From Paramyrothecium sp. XJ0827 (Eukaryota; Ascomycota; Sordariomycetes; Hypocreales; Stachybotryaceae), in assembly GCA_020881915.1 (NCBI GenBank), contig JAJFPB010000009.1, positions 62,001-126,000 on the forward strand: a stretch of DNA of 64,000 nucleotides, read 5' to 3'. Each line of letters opens with the position of its first letter. Within the stretch, counting starts at the first letter, position 1. Of the stretch, positions 54,171 to 64,000 are shown piece by piece. The notes under the pieces were generated by a model. That model did no database searches and was not told the origin of the DNA. It saw only the letters and a list, made by a program, of their open reading frames with translations. The position numbers and the translations under genes are program-made.

Positions 54171-56040
54171 ACATTGAGCAAAACTTCTACAAGGAGTAGG
54201 ACAGGTTGCGACCCTTGCAAAAGACGTCATCAGAAATGCGACGAGGAACGTCCTTCCTGGTACGTGCCAGGAAATGCTCGTCTCCGTGTAGCTATGGAAT
54301 CAAACTGAACCAAGACACGTGAAACTAACTTACATCCGCGATTTTTCTGTAGTCTCAACTGTACGACCACAGAGACAACCTGCGTGTACCGTCCTCCGAT
54401 TCCATTGAGAGACAGGAGGAAACCCACGACGTCAGCTTTTCCTGGGCAGCAACAACCCTGGCACATAGTGGTCCCAAGTCCAGGACACACATCAGCCAGG
54501 CCACTGCCGTTGTATGGGAGTCCAGGCGCGCCAATGGACCCATTCAATACCCTGGCCCTTGCCATGCCCCTGAAGTCCTTGGACCTTCTTCACTACTGTA
54601 CGTCTAACGTGTAGGTGTAAAGGGGCCAATTCACGATCTAACCAGAGGATAGTCATTCAAGCAGATACAGATTTCTCTCACCGCCCAAACAATATGTGCG
54701 TTGCCTTCACATAGTCAACAAATCAAGTATTCTTACTCTGTTTCCTAGAATCGCATCTGTTGGTCAAGACGGCGACGCATTACGCAACATATTGCTCATT
54801 GCAAGCTTACACTACTCATGGAATAGCGGGAGCTTGAGGTCGTATCTATCTACACATCTCATGCACAAAGTTAAGAGCTTGCAGGCGATCAACAACTGGC
54901 TTGGGGAAGGAAACTTGCGTGTGAGCGCCATGAAGATCATTCAAGATATTGCCACGCATTGCATGATTGAGGTTAGTGAACAAAGGATCGATGTACAACG
55001 GCACCACAATTTACCTCGCAGGTGGCCTTGGGCAATTTTGAAGCGGCGCATATACATTTGAAAGGACTCATGAGCTTCGTGCACTCCTTGGCCGAGGAGT
55101 TGTGCAATCCGGAGAAGGTTGAAGAAGAGTTGGCTAACCGATACTTATTGCTGTAGGTACCACTTTCATACAATAAGGCTCCTGCTAACTCATCGAACAT
55201 AGTACCATAATTTTTGTCATTGGGTTATCAACACGAGTCATGGAGGCGCAACAGGCCCATTTTGCAACGGAGGGGCCCCGGAACGACACCGACTGTGCAT
55301 ACTTACTAATTCGCAAAGGGCACAACGAGGAGCCGCTAGGACTCGAAAAACGACTCAAAACGCTCTTGATCATACCATATTTCTTCAAGATTCCCATAAA
55401 TCTTATGAGACTCCAGCCTGTCGATGTGCGAAAGGCATTTGATGATCTTGTCTACATGACCGGAAAGGCAAAGATGAGAACTTCTCCAACAAGCGCAGCA
55501 ACAGCCGAATTTTGGGCGGATGGAAGCGCGACTACTCTCTATCTTGGTCTTTTCGAAGCGCACATCTCCTCTCTTGCTGCAACACGAAATGGTGCCGCGG
55601 CGGAGTCGGGAAAGCCGAAGCTGTGGTCTGCATGGTCTCCGCTTGTAGCCGCCTTCATGCTCTACTTTGGCGGTTGTCTTGGGTTCTGGGACCCTCAGGT
55701 CTTCCAAGACTATAGAATGCAACGTTTCATAGTCTGCATCATCAAACATGACGTTATGGAAACGAAGTCAAGACTATGTGAGTATGACGAGCAGCATCGG
55801 CGGCTTTGGTTTTGGAAAGTCTTCGTTGTGGCTCTTTGCCTGAAGCTTACGCCGGGCATGGAAGAAAGTGCACTGTTGGCATTGAGCGACGAGATGAACG
55901 ACCACATACAACATTGGAGTCAGATGAGTGGTGCTTTCAAGTGGACAGAGGCTCGAGATGCCCTCGAGTCGCTTGCTTGGCCAAGAGAGTTCGCTGCGGA
56001 AAAGGAGGCTGAAGCGGTCTGGAAGTGTGCCTTGGGCTAA
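54171..56040 (+). CDS. Zn2Cys6 transcription factor 3, at least 6 exons, start unresolved
   Basis: Exons supported: up to 54259, 54353-54608, 54646-54695, 54749-54971, 55022-55152 and 55203-56040, all in phase. The zinc cluster is RSRTGCDPCKRRHQKC joined over intron to DEERPSCLNCTTTETTC (CX2CX6CX6CX2CX6C), with a following RPPIPLRDRRKP. Downstream, DFSHRPNN, ALRNILLIASLHYSWNSG, MSFVHSLAEELCNPEKVEEE and the long last exon (CALG at the end) fit the fungal-specific regulator family found near sterol/secondary-metabolite genes. The frame upstream of the cluster is closed by a TAA at 54168 with no ATG between, so translation must begin in an upstream exon I could not place. Target unknown; the reductase just upstream is a candidate. 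Confidence 0.78.
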
Positions 56041-57410
56041 CTAGGACAGTAGATGGCATGAAGTAATTTACGAAATAGAGGAAACGGGTTCAAAGTGGAA
56101 TTCGCCACTTAGAGGACATATTGAGCATCTGAATTTTCTTCATCTTGGGTACCGACAAGCCATACATGTTTATCCATGTCGACCGAACCACGACTCGAAG
56201 AGTGCCGATCACGATGCTCAAGTGGAAAGTGTTGCCGATTACCAAATGCGGACGTGCTTCTGTTTGACGAACTGTGGCAGAAGCGTCCGCGGAGAGCTTG
56301 TCTACCTCGAGAACAGAGTTGGGCATTGGTATAATGGGTTGGGTTAGACTTACCGCAGATGTCTTGCTCAAGGTATGTGACTAGACGGCAGCCATGCCAC
56401 GAAACGCAAATCCACGACGTAGAACTGAAAGCTGTTTCAGTATTCGGCCAAGTAGGTTGATGGTCCTGCACGATCTTCCCAAATATGCGCTGATAAACTA
56501 GTCCAGGTTGTAGATGGCGCCTTACCAAAGACAGACGAAATGCCGCTTACCTGAGCAAGACTTCGGAACTTCTCCGTCTCCCAGCCTACCACTCCTGGGA
56601 AATTAGGCAAGCTCCTCTGTAGATCGTGGCGCATTGACTCGCTTGAACGGCTTGTGACGGATACACGTTATCCTGAACGAGACGCATGAATTAACACTCG
56701 ACGATGTATAGAAAATTCAAGCCTTGTCCCGACCATGCGAAAACAGCTCCGTATGCTTCTGGACCAGCACGTTGGTTTAATGTGTTTTGGCCAGGAAGGG
56801 CCGACCATTATTGTCCTTGTAAGTCGACAATACATTTGCCTAAGCCTGGAATTAAGACTTGCCAATTGGGCTGAACCTACCATGGGGTTGATTGAGTCGG
56901 GGGAGCCAGTAGCTTCCGGAGCTGGCGTCTCTTCCTATTTTTGCCCTTTTCATGTTCTTTTCTTGTGCTTGAGAGAGAAATGACGAAATGGAGTGCTGGC
57001 TACACTGCTTTGATCACACAACCGACTAGCCTTGCCACTCTCCAATCCCGAAGGCGCATTGCTGCTGGTCGGGTTCTCACAGCAATCCGAATGCGCGCCC
57101 CACATATTAGATCGCCGGAAAACAGTGGTAGCCACATCGGATTCCTCGAGATACCCGCCAGCCGAACCCTTTGGTGGGTCCTTCGGGATTGAAGCACCCC
57201 AGCGGAACTTTTCATCTTAATGTCGGCGCCGGCAATGTCAACCCATCCCTGATTGGGACCTGACCCATGACCACGCAACCAACGTTGGAGGGCTGCGCAT
57301 GAGAGCCATGAAATCTTTTATAAATCCCGAATCCCATCTGCTTTCCCTCCTCAGCATTGCAAGCACCTGATACCCCTCCCCCGAAAAGTGTGAGGTTTGC
57401 ATTTCCTGAC
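56041..57410. other. Intergenic, possible eroded coding sequence
   Basis: Minus-strand frames at 56109-56960 show protein-like pieces (for example LPNFPGVVGWETEKFRSLAQ and WQVLIPGLGKCIVDLQG) broken by stops. I could not assign a family. The rest is the upstream region of the SNG1-like gene. Confidence 0.35.
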
Positions 57411-58769
57411 ATGATGCACAATTCAATTCAAAGCTCCCTACAAGGCCCCTACGTGGGCACTGGAGTCCCAACTCAGAATGAGGATATATCAATCGAGCCT
57501 AAACATACGAGAAACACTCGTGAACCAAACGCTCGCGCCTCGGATATGTTCAAAGTCTTGATCCCTGCAGCGTTCATGCTCCTGGCAGTCTTTTGGATCA
57601 ACTCGTCTCACTTGTTCGGGATATTCCTGAATCAAGGAAAACACGTCAAGCAAGCAAAAGTCGCACTTGCAGACTTTGACGGCGGCGATTTTGGCGAGGC
57701 GCTACGAATAGCGGCTGGATCAAACAACCAGACTTACGGCTACCCAACCTACGTCAACGTTGATGTATCTCAGTCCTCAACCGACAGCATAAAACGCGAT
57801 GTATTCGAGGGAAAATATTGGGCAGCCATTGTCGTACAGGCTGGAGCATCTTCACGGTTTGAAGATGCACTGAATGGCACCGCTTCGTCGTACAACCCGG
57901 GCGAAGTGTACACCTATTATCTCATGTCGACCAGATATTACACTCTCTATGCTTCCAGCATCCTCACGTCGACTCTTACTACAACTTCAACCGCCGCAGG
58001 CATCTTTAGCAATCGATTCGTTACTTTGCAAATTGCTAGCGGCCGGTTTGCAAGCACAACCGCCGCAGCGCGCGCCCTCGCTACTCCAGCACGAGCTGTC
58101 GAACTCTCTGCGGCTCCACAAGACTTCGGAAACATGCACAACAAGGCGTTTGTGAATACGATTGGCGCAGTATTTCCCGTCTTGATGCAGTTCTTCTTCA
58201 TCATGGCCTGGAATGGCATATGCAACGGCATGCATCTCTACGCTGCTTATACGCTTCGAGTCCATGTATTCGCTCGGCTATTTTGGAGCTGCTTTTGGCC
58301 GCTCGTCACAAGTGTGTGCTGTGCCGGTTGGACCTTTGCTTTTCGCGGTGCCTACCATTTGGACGCAAAGATGTTTTTCGGTTATTGGGCTGTCACTTGG
58401 GTGTACTGCATGATCAATTTCGACGCGGTTGACATCATCACCGGGTTTGTCCCTATGGCATTCGTCCCATTCATCTTCTTGACCTGGATTATCTTCAACG
58501 TCGCGGCATGTCTTGGAGTTCCCACCCTTCTTTATGAATGGTACCGCATCAACTATTTCTTCCCAGCTCTTCATTGGTTCCAGACTGTCATCACAGTCTT
58601 GTCATCGGGCGGCATCAATCGGCTCTACTATACTTTGCCTGTCCTTGCAGTCTGGCTGGTAGCACTCAAGTGCATTTCTCCCTTCGCTACGAGGGCTCGA
58701 GTTAGGAAGGCCAAAGAATCCTTCATATACCTGAGCGAAAGAGATGCTTTGGAGGCACCGGGTCACTAA
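57411..58769 (+). CDS. SNG1-like membrane protein (DUF3533), 452 aa
   Basis: Single exon. First ATG at 57411 (MMHNSIQSSLQGP). Layout is that of fungal SNG1/DUF3533 proteins: a hydrophilic N-terminus, one membrane segment (FKVLIPAAFMLLAVFWI, about residues 46-62), a long outside loop with VALADFDGGDFGEAL and VEGKYWAAIVV-like strands, and five or so C-terminal membrane segments (VFPVLMQFFFIMAW, FFGYWAVTWVYCMINF, FVPFIFLTWIIFNVAACLG, LPVLAVWLVALKCI). SNG1 in yeast gives resistance to nitrosoguanidine and affects lipid asymmetry; the fold resembles the membrane part of ABC-2 exporters without an ATPase. Function in moulds is not established. Confidence 0.88.
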   Translation: MMHNSIQSSLQGPYVGTGVPTQNEDISIEPKHTRNTREPNARASDMFKVLIPAAFMLLAVFWINSSHLFGIFLNQGKHVKQAKVALADFDGGDFGEALRIAAGSNNQTYGYPTYVNVDVSQSSTDSIKRDVFEGKYWAAIVVQAGASSRFEDALNGTASSYNPGEVYTYYLMSTRYYTLYASSILTSTLTTTSTAAGIFSNRFVTLQIASGRFASTTAAARALATPARAVELSAAPQDFGNMHNKAFVNTIGAVFPVLMQFFFIMAWNGICNGMHLYAAYTLRVHVFARLFWSCFWPLVTSVCCAGWTFAFRGAYHLDAKMFFGYWAVTWVYCMINFDAVDIITGFVPMAFVPFIFLTWIIFNVAACLGVPTLLYEWYRINYFFPALHWFQTVITVLSSGGINRLYYTLPVLAVWLVALKCISPFATRARVRKAKESFIYLSERDALEAPGH

Positions 58770-59363
58770 CCCATTAGAATTGATCGTTAGGGTTTCAACA
58801 CCGTGTGTAGTTCGTAATTATAGTGTCAAGTAGAGAGTCCTACTACTTCCTGTTTAAAATCGGAGTTCGAAAGGGAAATATGGCATGGTAAATTGCGTCG
58901 GATAGAATCTGGATAACACTAACTTAGATACGTCATTTCAAGTCAGATTACTAAACTCAATCAAAGAGGAAATCGAATGCATTTGTGAACAAGTCGTCTC
59001 ATGCCCTTTCTGCAACCCGCGATTCTGACAATCTTCGTTACCCTTTGCGTACGTACTCTACCGCTCAATATTTCTATAAACATGACGTCACAGGGATCCC
59101 CCAATTTTAACTAATGGAGATCTTTCTTCTGAAGGTTTGAGCATGAAGATGAGAAACAAAATACTCAATCGGAAGATAATAACACAGTGCCTAACACACA
59201 TAACATAAAGATCTCATTCTAACGCTTAATATTAAAACTATAATAATATAAAACCACTGCTCTATGAAATAGTATTAGCACTTAGTCTATATTTAATAGA
59301 AGTAAGGTACTACTATAAACTTTAAATAAATCATATAGCTTCTTCGATCTTCTTCCAAGAGTT
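58770..59363. other. AT-rich intergenic tract
   Basis: Strongly AT-rich from about 59180 to 59350 with many TA steps. No gene. It borders the damaged acyltransferase. Confidence 0.5.
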
Positions 59364-59951
59364 CTATAGCAATATTCTACTATACCAGTAACTACCTTGA
59401 AGGTCTTTGCCACTGATGTTCCAAAAGTGTCTTGTTGGGTGGCCCTCCTTTAAGTTATGTGGGTAGTAATAGGATAATCTTCTGGGGGGTAGGCTATGGG
59501 GAGTGCACTTAGTATTTACTGAGTCCACTACGGCTGGGGAGAAATCTACTACATTAATCATTTTTCCTTTGTCCCTGTTGCTAACAACAATCAGCCGGGC
59601 ATTTGGGTCTCCAAACAAGGGTGGGTTCCCCGTCGAGGCGTATGCAGTACGGGCTTCTCTAATAACCGCGTGTAATTGCGGCTCGGCGGTCTGGTGTACC
59701 AAAGCCGTGCGAACTTGAGCAGCGATGGAGCCAAGGGTTGCCGTCTCGCTGTCGAGTAACCGCAAGACAGCAGCGTGCAACTTCTTGGCATCTAGCACAT
59801 GATCAAACCGGGGCATCCAGGCCATAACAATGCCTCTCAGCGTGTCATTGTCGTCAAAGAAACGCACAGGGACAACAAGGTCCGTCTCCACACGCGCCGG
59901 GGACAACAGCACTGGCCGGCGACCGAGCAGGGAGTTGAAAAACTGCGCCAT
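59364..59951 (-). pseudogene. Internally deleted acyltransferase of the fungal transferase (BAHD-like) family
   Basis: The start is MAQFFNSLLGRRPVLLSP, with VVPVRFFDDNDTLRGIVMAW and FDHVLDAKKLHAAVLRLLD as at the N-terminus of these enzymes. The next residues, SETATLGSIAAQVRTALVHQ, belong to the C-terminal part, followed by GNPPLFGDPNARLIVVSN, KGKMINVVDFSPAVVD and HFWNISGKDLQGSYW. About 300 residues, including the HxxxD active-site region, are absent, yet the junction is in frame. The remaining 195-codon frame is open but cannot be an active enzyme. Whole proteins have about 480 residues and acylate small molecules with acyl-CoA. Confidence 0.78.
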
Positions 59952-60309
59952 GCCTAAAAGCGAGGAGATTAACTCTGCTGAATAGAGGAAATAGAAATCG
60001 GCTCCTGTATGAGAGTGCAGTCGTAAATATATAGGCAATGAAGGGGATTGCAAGCCCGTACCCCTGGACCTGTCTTGCATCCACAGCCAGGAGGACACTA
60101 ATTGATTGCCATGTGAATCACAGCGTCGATACATGGGTTTCTCACCAAAAATGGTTAGATCACACGATGGATGTGTTGAAATAGACCGTGCGCCGTATGG
60201 ACAACTCACAAGTAGCAAGTAGGCTAATGAGCACGACCGGAATACGATTTGGCCCCTGACTTCACGCATTTGGAAAGGACTTCTTTGCAATCTGCCATGA
60301 GCTATGTCC

Positions 60310-61510
60310 GTAGCAAGTATTGCCTCCTTCGGACAGGGACCAGGAGAGCATGCGGAGGCGGAGGCACAACAAGTCGCGAGCTGGATGTAGGGAATGCAAG
60401 TAGCGGAACATCAAATGTGACGAACGCCAAGCCTTATCTACCAACTGCGCCGCCTCTCGGTGCGTTTGTTCATTCAGATTCTTGACTGGATCAAGGCCAG
60501 CTGAGAACGTCTTCAATATAATTGCTCAGACACTGCCCTCGATCTTCCGGGCTTGGCAATACGGATCTGGTTGAGAATTACTCCTCATCTCACATTGAGC
60601 TATGGCATCACTTTGAGCATTGTTTCGTACAAGCTGCGTGCTGCGGCTCTAGTTTCGGCGTCACATTCTTCAAAATTGCTCTCAATCAGGCGTACAGAGC
60701 ACCCTATCTGATGGATCAGATAATAGCCCTTTCGACTGCACACAAGAGTGCCACTTCTTTTCTCCGGAATTTGGCCAACAAGAGCTGTATCACGCCGAAG
60801 CTGTGAGATTGCAGACGCGAGCGCTGGCCAGCTACCGCCTTGTGCAAGCTCCCGTGTGCGCTGGCAACTGCCTGCCTGTCTTCTTATTTCCTTCCTTGCT
60901 TGGACAGCAGGTTGTATTCGAAACGCTGACACACCGCAGCAACCTGTTCTAGTCGTTGGACCTTTTTGTCCAATGCTTTAGTCTTTATAGCGGTATCCGT
61001 GCCATTGCCGATCATTTGTAGCCGTCCATTCAAGCCCAATTTGAAGCTGAGTCGGGTGAGCCATATCCCATTCCGAATAGTTGCCGGCAATGGGACACTT
61101 CCGACCTCCTCGAGCAGTTTGCGAAGCTTCAAGAGCTGATAGACCGGAGCAGACTGACGCAGCCACCAGAGCGGGCTGTCTCGAGGCCATATATTTACTG
61201 CAGCAAAATTATACCGATCAACTGTGGTATCCCGAGGACCTTTTTAGGCGTGCGGCATCAGTGCATGAATGGGCTGTCCATGTGCCATATTCATATATTC
61301 AGATCATGCGCCAAAGATGTCCTGGGGGCCTTGTCATCCTTCCCAATTACGCGGTGTTGCTGCGCAATGCCTGCCAATACTGGTCCTTTGGCAATAGCGG
61401 ATATCATGTTATAAAAGCGATTACATCCTATTTGGGTGATGAGTGGTTTCCATGGCTTGAGTGGCCAAACCTGGTGTGTTCGACTGGATTGATTAAAATC
61501 CCCTACTAAT
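60310..61510 (+). pseudogene. Relic of a Zn2Cys6 transcription factor
   Basis: RRRRHNKSRAGCRECK is followed by an in-frame TAG and then NIKCDERQALSTNC; the fourth zinc cysteine is lost (CDERQ-S-C position reads L-S). Further pieces come in several frames: SSHIELWHHFEHCF, YLMDQIIALSTAHKSA, QVLFETLTHRSN, FVQCFSLYSGI, and near 61290-61460 RQRCPGGLVILPNYAVLLR, YWSFGNSGYHVIKAITSYLG. These follow the order of a common fungal regulator family with an N-terminal cluster and C-terminal LxxYAxLL block. It is divergent from the deleted acyltransferase, so the two may be remains of one metabolite cluster. Confidence 0.75.
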
Positions 61511-62099
61511 GTTATAATACTGTCTCTGAAGTCGCTATGTGATGCTGTTTTACAAATAATCAAGTCTAGCTGGGAAGGCAAAGGCAAAGTGTGTTATGTG
61601 TAGAGACGAAGGTTGGCCCGCCCGTATGATGTGCCGTGGCTTGTGTCTCTCACAGCTACCCTTCATTATTTGACCGTATCACCAGGGTTATGTGCAGTTA
61701 CTCGATCGGTTGACTAACCGAGCTTTCCCCTCTAGCCGTTGCGCTTTCTTGTACAGGATCCATTCTCCTTACAGCAGTTTTAATGATACACCTATATAAC
61801 CCAATCCCTGCTCCGACGCGCGTTAAGCCACATCTTCCCATCGCCATCACAACTACTTCCTACCTCTCGTCCCTTCCCCATGCCAAATTGATACTTGAGA
61901 TTCCGTGGAGATTTCGAGCAAGCCCACAATAGGACATGAGAAGCAGTCTAAGCTAAAGAGCATTTTTACCGCTGCTGTTGCCTAAGAAAAGACGGCAGAG
62001 CTACCCCTCGTCGGAACGACCGCAGCAGCCTTCTCGATCCATGGAGGATGACAGGGCAAGTGCATTGGAACTTCGACACTCGGCGAGACGTGTCCTAAT
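61511..62099. other. Intergenic, promoter-like
   Basis: A TATA-like CTATATAA lies at about 61791-61798, followed by a pyrimidine-rich leader. It probably served the MFS relic. Confidence 0.4.
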
Positions 62100-62579
62100 G
62101 CCCCCGTTCACGATTTGAGTGACTCCATCATGGCCGATATTTACCGCAAGGAAGACCGCGGCAAGTCCTTCGCCATTGCGAGCTTCGTGCCGTGTCTCGG
62201 ACCGGAGCTGGGCCCCGCCGTGGGCAGCATTATGAATTAGGGGCTGGAGTGGCCGTGGCTTTGCTACTTCCTCAACATCAACCCGCTGTCGCGGTCATGA
62301 CTAATCTTCGGAAGGGAGAGCTCCGCTCCCGTGCTGCTGGCTCGCAAACGCAAAGCAGTCCCAGCTAACTCGAAGGCCTTTTCTTCAGGAGAAGAACTAT
62401 TTCTCGTGGCGGCTTCCAATATGGCTGTTAACCACCGTCAGCTAATGCAGCTGCTATGGCAATGGCCCGCATTCCAGGTTACATCCTTGATTATGGCGTT
62501 GAGAGGAGGCGTGTACTGCCTTCTTCTTTCCGCGGGTTATTCTCCTATAATGATGTATTTAGCCCTAGTTATTGAATAG
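62100..62579 (+). pseudogene. Relic of an MFS multidrug transporter
   Basis: The piece MADIYRKEDRGKSFAIASF with GPELGPAVGSIMN, a stop, and GLEWPWLCYFLNI matches the helix 4-6 region of DHA1 drug:proton antiporters (DxxxxxxRGKxxA and GPxxGPxxGG motifs). Then, after a gap, FGRESSAPVLLARKRKA and LLWQWPAFQVTSLIMALRGG with VYCLLLS match the following loop and helix 7. Other helices are missing or unreadable. Confidence 0.72.
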
Positions 62580-62768
62580 CTAAGGTAGCAAAATATTATA
62601 TAATAGCTAAGTCAAGAGTTACCTAAGTGATTTTACCAAGCGCATTTGTATAAATACACACACTCTAAAGCTCTAGGTAGGAAATCTTCTTGTTCTTCAT
62701 CATTCACAATCCGCACAACCTTCTGATTCTCCTGCTCCCAACTAGAACGTACCAAGATCCCCCACATC

Positions 62769-64000
62769 ATGTCTCAAAACGCGGCCAGCTGGATTACTTC
62801 TCCCTCACAGTATCCCTTCACAGTTAAAGAAGCTCCAATGCCTACCGCGGGCCCAGGCGAAATCGTGATTAGAAATGTTGCTGTCTCTGTCGTCAGTCTA
62901 CTCCTGGAGATTATCCTGAACCTGTTACCATTACTGACTGCATCAGAATCCCGTCGATTGGAAAATCCAGTTTGTTTGACCTTGTCTTAAGAAGCCTGCC
63001 CAGCTTCAATGTCTCTGACGCAGTGCAGGATTCATGGGAGGTATCTGTCTCAGTACCCCTTTATTCTTGGCGAGGATGCCGCTGGCTTCGTGGAGGAGGT
63101 TGGCGCCGGAGTCACCCGATTCAAAAAAGGCGATAGAGTTATTGCGTAAGTATACCACATCTTCGATCATCCCCCTTACTCGCTAGATACTCATTCGGTG
63201 TGGCGAATCAGGCACTGCCATGGTCTAATGACAGGAAGCCCTGCGAACTCTGCATTCCAAAAATTTCCCCTCGTTACTGAGCTACTCGTGTCCCAAATTC
63301 CCGACTCGATGAGCTTCGAGGAGGCTGTTGTTCTGCCTCTTGCGATTTCGACCGCCTGTGCCGGATTGTATCCAAGCGACGCCCTCAATCTGCCCCTGCC
63401 CTCAGCTACGAGACCAACGGAGACAATTGGCCAGACAATCTTGATCTGGGGTGGTGCCTCATCTGTTGGGGCGACAGCTATTCAACTCGCAGCCCTTTCA
63501 GGCCTGAATGTCATCACTACGGCCTCTCCCACTAACCATGAGTTCGTCAAGTCGCTCGGTGCCAACAGTGTCTTCGACTACAGGTCTCCAACCGTACTTG
63601 AAGACGTTGCCAGTGCCCTGAGAGGTACCAATTTCGTCGGCGTATACGATGCTATCGGGGAAAACACCAGCTTGGAAGCTGTGTCCACGATTCTTGACAC
63701 CCTCCAGCGAAAGGTTCCTGTGGCCAGTGTCCTTCCCAGCGACAAGCAGACTGAGCGATTTGCTCCCAAGTATGGTGAGTACCCTTGGGCTCCAACATCT
63801 TAGCACGGAAGAGCACTAACATCAACGCACAGTTGTTGCTTTTGCAATCATCCAAGAGCCCAACCGGCACATCGGTGAACGGATATGGCAGAAGGTCATT
63901 CCCGAAGCCTTGGCTAATGGCTCTTTCCAGGCTAAGCCTGAGCCATCCGTGACTGGGTACGGCCTCGGAGACATACAGAACGCTGTGGATGTGCAGCGCA
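62769..64000 (+). CDS. Medium-chain dehydrogenase/enoyl reductase (zinc-binding ADH-like, CipB type), cut by window end
   Basis: Exons 62769-62891, 62947-62969, 63029-63145, 63212-63774 and 63833 to the window edge, all in phase. The start is MSQNAASWITSPSQYPFTVK. Family features: GPGEIVIRNVAVSVNPVDWK, then IHGRYLSQYPFILGEDAAGF and EEVGAGVTRFKKGDRVIA of the GroES-like domain, and the Rossmann loop ILIWGGASSVGATAIQLA. No zinc-ligand cysteine cluster is visible, as in enoyl reductases of this group. It reduces C=C or carbonyl bonds with NADPH; members act alone or in trans with PKSs. The acceptor at 63210-63211 is chosen because it links the two domains in frame (AHCHGLMTGSPANS). The end lies outside the window. 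Confidence 0.88.

Noticed and set aside
57357..57410. Longer SNG1-like protein starting at 57357
   Set aside because: That codon is TTG; the first ATG is at 57411 and fits the family.
1..64000. CRISPR, operon or prophage-like structures
   Set aside because: Introns and gene families are fungal; no spaced repeat arrays or bacterial signals were seen.

Overview
The window is genomic DNA of a filamentous ascomycete (Pezizomycotina). Genes are split by short 45-120 bp introns with GTAAGT-like donors and CTAAC/CTGAC-like branch sites. The families are typical of moulds: highly reducing PKS, P450s, Zn2Cys6 regulators, MFS sugar transporters and CBM1 hydrolases. There is a pogo/Fot-type transposon, and several gene relics carry stops that fit C:G-to-T:A change, as RIP would cause. 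No bacterial or viral genes, CRISPR, rRNA or convincing tRNA were seen. The species cannot be named from the sequence.

Left part (1-31 kb) is a gene graveyard with some live genes. It opens with the broken 3' end of a highly reducing PKS (ER-KR-ACP), an intact P450, a GH55 glucanase relic, and a 1846-bp pogo-like element with perfect 43-bp inverted repeats and a frameshifted transposase. Next come an AT-rich tract, two cysteine-rich small-protein genes, and relics of an amidase, a short-chain dehydrogenase, a P450, an acyltransferase, an ABC transporter and a FAD monooxygenase. Live genes here are a secreted GH27 alpha-galactosidase with a CBM1 (two GC-AG introns), a 5-exon O-methyltransferase and a GNAT acetyltransferase. 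An Old Yellow Enzyme gene has one frameshift. A DUF4419 gene follows at 32.3-34.1 kb.

Centre (34.4-51.6 kb) is the most coherent block. It holds two copies of the same trio: an MFS sugar transporter, a GH78 (alpha-L-rhamnosidase-like) enzyme without a signal peptide, and a Zn2Cys6 regulator. A secreted saponin-hydrolase-like protein lies next to them. I infer a locus for using rhamnose-bearing plant glycosides, possibly triterpene saponins: the glycan is cut outside the cell, imported, and trimmed inside.

Right part (52-64 kb) has an NAD(P)-dependent ketone/aldehyde reductase, a third Zn2Cys6 regulator, an SNG1/DUF3533 membrane protein, and a second graveyard: an internally deleted acyltransferase, a broken Zn2Cys6 regulator and an MFS drug-transporter relic. 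It ends inside an apparently intact medium-chain dehydrogenase/enoyl reductase.
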